NCBI GenBank assembly: GCA_022825185.1
Contig: JAJDYK010000025.1
Span: 1 to 26,792 of the forward strand
Length of the DNA: 26,792 bases
Direction: 5' to 3'
Origin: Candidatus Latescibacterota bacterium
GTDB lineage: Bacteria; Latescibacterota; UBA2968; UBA8231
The stretch's first letter is position 1. The number at the start of each line of letters is the position of its first letter. The notes under the pieces were generated by a model. It was not told where the DNA came from. It was given only the letters and a program-made list of their open reading frames with translations, and ran no database searches. The position numbers were made by a program, and so were the translations under genes. Shown here in pieces: positions 22,884-26,792 of this stretch.

Positions 22884-24979
22884 ATCCCCAACTCCTCAAA
22901 GTTCTCCTTGATCGTCGCCGCCAGCGTCACCGCCTCTGAATTTAGCTCATCCAGTTCCTCGTGAATCTCGCGCAGGGCCTCCCTGAAATCGAAATCCTCG
23001 TCCTCCTCCTCGGGCGCGACCCCCACATAGCGGCCCGGCGTCAGGCTCCAGTCGTTGGCCTCAATCTCGGCGCGATCCACCAGCTTAACCAGCCCCTCCA
23101 CATCGCGTAACTCAGCGTCCGGGAAGCGCTCAGTGAGCCAGTGGGCCTGCTGATAGAAGTAGCGCACCTGCTTGAGTTGCTCAACAGCACGCTGACGGGC
23201 CTCGTCGGTGTCCTTGCGGGCGCGGGTGACGCCGCGAGCATCATAGAAGACGCTGGACTTAGCATCGCACTCCTCCTCGCAAACCTCGATAAGTCGGGCA
23301 GCGAACTTGTACAGTTGGTCAGCTTGTCCGGCAAGGTCGCGGCTGCTCTCCGCCAGGGAGGCGAGGTCGTCAACCCTTGTTTTCATCGTGCCGCTGTCAA
23401 TGCTATGCCCGGCCCAAGCCTCCCGTCGCGCAACGACTGCCTTTTGGAAAGCCTCCCCGTCAGCCTCAAATTCGCGCATGGCTTTCGTCAATTTCTCGGA
23501 CGCCTCGGCATGGGCACCTTCTGCATCCAGCGTATCGAAAAAAGGAACCAACACTTCCCGCAGACTGTTAAGTTCGGCTAGAAAATTCGGCAGTCCCCCT
23601 TCATCCTCGGTGCCGAAACACGCTTTCCCCTCGTCGAGAACGCGAGCACAGTAACGCGACACCAACTCGACAAAACGCTCACTCTCGCCCCGGTAGAGCC
23701 AGACAATAGCCAGCAAATTCTGCTGCTGTTCGGGGCTGAAGTCGCAGATCTTGCGCGTCACTTGGCGATACACGTTGCGCGCGTCGATCATCAGCACCTT
23801 GTCGCGGTGCGCCTCGGGCTTGGCGCGGTTAAAAAACCACAACTCGCACGGCACAGTGCGGGTGTAGAAAAAGTTGCTACGGATGGCGATCATCGCGTCC
23901 ACATCGCCGCTCTCCACCAGCTTCCGCCGCACCTGCGCCTCGCCACCACCAGCACTAGACGCCTGCGACGACATCACAAAGCCAGCCAGCCCCTGCTCGT
24001 TCAAATAGCTGTAGAAATAGCTAATCCAGACATAGTTGCCGTTGCTGACTTTGCCCTGCTTGTTGACACTAGGCAGGCCAAACGGCAAGCGCGGATCAAC
24101 CTTCACCTTGTCGGCGTCAATCTCATCTACATTGAAGGGCGGATTGGCCATGACATAGTCGGCCTGCCCCACCAGTTCGTGCGGGTCCTCGTAGTACGTG
24201 ATGGCCTGCCGGATGTTACCTTCGAGGCCGTGGACGGCGAGGTTCATCTTAGCGAGGTGGATGGTGGTCGCGTTTTTCTCCAAGCCGCGAAAAGTGAGCC
24301 GCTCGGTAGGGCTTTGGCCGTGCTCCTCCACAGTGCGGGCACTCTGCACGAACATACCACCAGAGCCGCACGCCGGGTCCAGCACAGTGCCGCGCTGCGG
24401 GTCGAGCACATGGGCAATCAGCGACACCAGCGACACAGGCGTAAAGAACTCCCCGCCATCGTGAGCCTTCTGATCGGCGAACTGCGTCAGAAAGTACTCG
24501 TAAATGCGCCCGAAGACATCGCCGGAGACCTGCTTCAACTCGTCCGGATTGAGCGTGCGCAGAAGCTGGCCGAGGACGTCGCTTTCCAACTCCCGGTATT
24601 CGCTCTTGGGCAGGACGCCGCGCAGACTGTCGTAGTCGTTCTCAATGGAATCCATAGCTGCGATGATCGCTTCGGCCCGGTCCGCGCCGTCGGGCAAGGC
24701 GACAAGGTAGTCGAACTGCGCCTCGGGCCGCAGGAAGATGGCGCTCTGCTGGGAGAAATCCTCCTTGGTCAGCGCCCGTTTCACGCCACCGCGAGTAGGT
24801 AAGTTGGCTTCTATGTCGTCCTTGACTGCCAAATAGCGGCTGTAGGCGTGGCGTAGGAAGACCAGTCCCATCACCGGCAAAAAATACTCGTTGCTGGCGT
24901 GACTGGAGTTGGCGCGGAGCATATCGGCCGCGCTCCAAAGGCGTCTTTCAATAGCTTCAATGTGTTCGAGTTGCGACAT
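22880..24979 (-). CDS. hsdM: Type I restriction-modification methyltransferase subunit HsdM
   Basis: The 699-residue protein starts with the HsdM helical domain (WSAADMLRANSSHASNEYFL). It has GGEFFTP (175-181), the SAM motif DPACGSGGMF (201-210) and the catalytic N6-adenine motif NPPF (279-282). A long C-terminal helical region ends LREIHEELDELNSEA and NFEELGI. It transfers a methyl group from SAM to adenine at the site chosen by HsdS. The gene is first in the island, behind a 181-bp gap shared with the divergent vapBC pair. In that gap the minus strand has a TATATTATGG -10-like element near 25035 but no clear -35. All key residues are present, so methylation should work even though hsdR is broken. 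Confidence 0.95.
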   Translation of the reverse strand: MSQLEHIEAIERRLWSAADMLRANSSHASNEYFLPVMGLVFLRHAYSRYLAVKDDIEANLPTRGGVKRALTKEDFSQQSAIFLRPEAQFDYLVALPDGADRAEAIIAAMDSIENDYDSLRGVLPKSEYRELESDVLGQLLRTLNPDELKQVSGDVFGRIYEYFLTQFADQKAHDGGEFFTPVSLVSLIAHVLDPQRGTVLDPACGSGGMFVQSARTVEEHGQSPTERLTFRGLEKNATTIHLAKMNLAVHGLEGNIRQAITYYEDPHELVGQADYVMANPPFNVDEIDADKVKVDPRLPFGLPSVNKQGKVSNGNYVWISYFYSYLNEQGLAGFVMSSQASSAGGGEAQVRRKLVESGDVDAMIAIRSNFFYTRTVPCELWFFNRAKPEAHRDKVLMIDARNVYRQVTRKICDFSPEQQQNLLAIVWLYRGESERFVELVSRYCARVLDEGKACFGTEDEGGLPNFLAELNSLREVLVPFFDTLDAEGAHAEASEKLTKAMREFEADGEAFQKAVVARREAWAGHSIDSGTMKTRVDDLASLAESSRDLAGQADQLYKFAARLIEVCEEECDAKSSVFYDARGVTRARKDTDEARQRAVEQLKQVRYFYQQAHWLTERFPDAELRDVEGLVKLVDRAEIEANDWSLTPGRYVGVAPEEEDEDFDFREALREIHEELDELNSEAVTLAATIKENFEELGI

Positions 24980-25100
24980 ACTTATCCCGTAGCAAAAGAG
25001 GGCTTACATACCCCACGCGATGATGACTCCATAATATAGCGCCAAGAACGGGTCGAGCCTAAAATCAGACCCCTACGCAGGCCAATATCGACAATAAGAC

Positions 25101-25129
25101 TTGCACGTCCCGTGATAGATTGGTATGAT
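25101..25129 (+). promoter_or_regulatory. Sigma70-like promoter of the second vapBC pair
   Basis: TTGCAC (25101-25106), a 17-nt spacer and TATGAT (25124-25129) make a strong promoter. The start point would fall near 25136, inside the operator that follows. Confidence 0.7.
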
Positions 25130-25131
25130 TT

Positions 25132-25150
25132 TATGAATCTAAAATTCATA
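25132..25150. promoter_or_regulatory. Perfect palindromic operator upstream of the second antitoxin gene
   Basis: TATGAAT, 5 bp, ATTCATA is an exact 7-bp inverted repeat covering the predicted transcription start and ending 10 bp before the ATG. It fits autorepression by the AbrB-type antitoxin or the toxin-antitoxin complex. Confidence 0.7.
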
Positions 25151-25160
25151 TCGAGGTCAC

Positions 25161-25376
25161 ATGCGAATATCTGAACGAGGACAAATCACCATCCCCAAGC
25201 AACTGAGAGACCGCTTCGGAATGAATCCCGACGTCGAAGTTGAGATCACTCCAACAGAGCACGGCTTGCTCATTCAGAAACGGACCGCAGCGCGGCACCC
25301 GGTGGAGCGCGTGTACGCCATTTTGGGCAGGGGTGGAAGCACCGACGACTACATAGAAGAGATCCGTGGGAGATGA
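25161..25376 (+). CDS. vapB: AbrB/SpoVT-type VapB antitoxin
   Basis: The 71-residue product opens MRISERGQITIPKQLRDRFG, the swapped-hairpin AbrB DNA-binding domain, with VEVEITPTEHGLLIQKR completing it. The C-terminal tail (RVYAILGRGGSTDDYIEEI) would neutralise the toxin. GAGG lies close to the ATG. Its TGA overlaps the toxin ATG (ATGA). It belongs to a different VapB type than the pair inside the restriction operon. Confidence 0.9.
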   Translation: MRISERGQITIPKQLRDRFGMNPDVEVEITPTEHGLLIQKRTAARHPVERVYAILGRGGSTDDYIEEIRGR

Positions 25377-25768
25377 TCACAGCCGTTGATACGAGCGTCC
25401 TATTGGACGTGTTTCTCCCCAACGAGCATCACGGCACCCGGTCGAAGGAGCTGCTGCGGAACGCCTACGACAGAGGGGCCATTCTCGTCTGCGACGTAGT
25501 CTATGCGGAACTCGTTCCGGCGTTTGATGAACGGGCCATGCTCGACGGAGCGCTGCGGGAGATCAGCGCAACGATCTCACCCATCGATACCGATATTGCT
25601 TACGAAGCCGGGCAACGCTGGTCGCGCTACCGACAGGCCGGCGGGCCCAGAGATCGGATTATTACCGACTTTCTGATCGGTGCCCACGCCGTTGTTAAAG
25701 CCGAAACTTTTCTCACCCGGGACCGCGGCTTCTACGCAACTTACTTCCCGGAATTGCATAGCAGGTGA
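25373..25768 (+). CDS. vapC: VapC-type PIN-domain ribonuclease toxin
   Basis: The 131-residue product has all four PIN acids: Asp6 in AVDTSVLLDV, Glu46 in VVYAELVPAF, Asp99 in RIITDFLIGAHA and Asp117 in LTRDRGFY. It should be a Mg2+-dependent RNase held in check by the antitoxin encoded immediately upstream. A 5-bp hairpin (GAGGG/CCCTC, 25767-25780) starts at its stop codon but lacks a T-run. The pair lies just outside hsdM and is divergent from it, so it may mark the island edge. Confidence 0.9.
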   Translation: MITAVDTSVLLDVFLPNEHHGTRSKELLRNAYDRGAILVCDVVYAELVPAFDERAMLDGALREISATISPIDTDIAYEAGQRWSRYRQAGGPRDRIITDFLIGAHAVVKAETFLTRDRGFYATYFPELHSR

Positions 25769-25813
25769 GGGGCTACCCTCTATGACGTTTTCAACCGCAG
25801 CGCCATCCAAGCG

Positions 25814-26792
25814 CTAGTACGCCACCGCCACCACGCGCCGCCTGCTATAGCTTTCCTCATCTCCTTCGACGCGCAATTCCGCCACGTATAGCCCCGGCGC
25901 GACCCGCGTATCCCAACGTCCCTGACCATCCCAAACCCAAACCCGACCACCAGCCTCGCCCTCCTCTTCCCGCACCCACACCAACCGCCCCGCAAGGTCG
26001 AAAATCCGCAGGCCGATCCGCCGCGCGGCCAAGACATTGACCAAGTCGAATTCCACCTGCAGCGCGTCGTTGACCCCATCGCCATTGGGCGTCAACGCCA
26101 GCGGCCCCATCGCCACATTGGCCAACAGCCTCGCTCCCACGGGCAAGCGCACGGCATTTGTGCTACTGGCGACCTCTGCGTACGCATCGCCCACATCCAC
26201 CCGCTGCCGCAGCAGCGCGTCAGCAGAGCCTTGAGCGATAAAGGCGTCAAAACGCGTGGCATCGACAAACACGGTACCAGCAAAGCGCAACTCCACTAGC
26301 TGGCGGCTCTTGACCGGCGCGGCCAAGGCGATGGCCATCCCCCCTGCCGTCAGCTCAGCCGTCGCCTCCACCACTTCGCCCTCCACCAACACCTCGACAA
26401 ACTCAATCGGCGCGGAGCTTTCCACCTCCAAGCGGTCAAAGCCACGACCCGCCACCCGCTGCGGACGAATGTAATAAGCAAACTCGGTCCGCTCCCCAGG
26501 CTGCACTTCGACCGGAAAAATCTCCCCCACCACTTCTTGCGCCACCGGGTCGCCAAACTCGATCTCCAGCCAATCTAAGGTCGCCCCCACATCCGGCCGC
26601 TCGGACACCAAAGCGATATCCAGTTCGGCGTATTGTCGCGGCGAAGGAGACGCGAATGGCTCGCCCGGCTGCAAGTACAGCTTGCTCCACGGACTCCAAT
26701 TGGCCCCCGGCGACAGCGCAGTGTCGATCCGGCCCTTAAAGGACGGGATGAGCTTGTTGTACTTCCGCTCGGTGACGACCCGGCCGTTTTTG
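25814..26792 (-). CDS. C-terminal part of a large secreted protein with a CHU_C/FlgD-like end (partial)
   Basis: The frame is open through the window's right edge, so the start lies outside; the TTG near 26674 is not a real start. The visible 325 codons show beta-rich sequence with EFAYYIRPQRVAGRGFDRLE and several Ig-like strands. The final domain begins LTPNGDGVNDALQVEFDL, the hallmark of CHU_C/gliding-type C-terminal modules, and ends APGLYVAELRVEGDE plus a basic tail. Such ends occur on exported surface proteins in the FCB group and relatives, matching the GH5 protein's terminus. The overall function is unknown because the N-terminal part is missing. It is convergent with vapC, 45 bp away. 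Confidence 0.8.
   Translation of the reverse strand, partial: KNGRVVTERKYNKLIPSFKGRIDTALSPGANWSPWSKLYLQPGEPFASPSPRQYAELDIALVSERPDVGATLDWLEIEFGDPVAQEVVGEIFPVEVQPGERTEFAYYIRPQRVAGRGFDRLEVESSAPIEFVEVLVEGEVVEATAELTAGGMAIALAAPVKSRQLVELRFAGTVFVDATRFDAFIAQGSADALLRQRVDVGDAYAEVASSTNAVRLPVGARLLANVAMGPLALTPNGDGVNDALQVEFDLVNVLAARRIGLRIFDLAGRLVWVREEEGEAGGRVWVWDGQGRWDTRVAPGLYVAELRVEGDEESYSRRRVVAVAY

Noticed and set aside
23762..24802. 346-codon plus-strand ORF inside hsdM
   Set aside because: It lies antisense to the conserved motifs of hsdM and shows no own domain.
25767..25780. Hairpin GAGGG/CCCTC after vapC as a terminator
   Set aside because: The 5-bp stem begins in the stop codon and has no T-run, so it is too weak to call.

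Overview
The window is 26.8 kb of moderately GC-rich bacterial DNA without rRNA, tRNA, CRISPR or IS elements. The gene mix suggests an uncultured lineage near Latescibacterota or Poribacteria. It combines enolase-superfamily sugar-acid enzymes, a Gfo/Idh/MocA oxidoreductase, a sulfatase, a phytanoyl-CoA dioxygenase, an SSS symporter and secreted proteins ending in FlgD-like or CHU_C-like Ig domains. This placement is inferred from gene content only.

Left half (about 1-14,140) is a carbohydrate-catabolic region. A remnant gene tail and a small coiled-coil membrane protein come first. A secreted GH5 glycosidase (minus) follows, divergent from a plus-strand operon: two mandelate-racemase-type enzymes, a LamG protein with a seven-bladed propeller inserted into it, and a Gfo/Idh/MocA oxidoreductase. 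Its last gene overlaps tail-to-tail with a minus-strand pair, a sulfatase lacking a signal peptide and a D-2-hydroxyacid dehydrogenase. Then come a PhyH dioxygenase (plus), a sodium:solute symporter (minus) and a secreted CBM9-like protein (minus). Together they look like an uptake and breakdown route for sulfated or acidic sugars.

Right half (about 14,300-25,000) is a minus-strand type I restriction-modification island, read as hsdM, decayed cargo, an SH3/repeat membrane protein, hsdS, vapBC, an AlbA_2/ATPase gene, a 56-codon ORF, a HIRAN gene and a broken hsdR. hsdR has lost its nuclease and first helicase motor, so restriction should be dead, while hsdM and hsdS look intact. The core genes appear once to have been joined by ATGA overlaps in the order M-S-AlbA-R.

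The most interesting signal is a repeated scar pattern. At each of the three core junctions, accessory genes sit next to a partial copy of the neighbouring core gene's edge. The hsdM 3' end recurs at 22278-22376 and possibly at 20988-21011. The AlbA gene 5' end recurs at 19739-19793 beside vapBC. The hsdR 5' end recurs at 17513-17543 before HIRAN. This looks like repeated cargo gain and loss at operon junctions, leaving footprints that keep translational coupling.

The right edge holds a second vapBC pair with a clear promoter and operator, and the C-terminal part of a large secreted protein that runs off the window.
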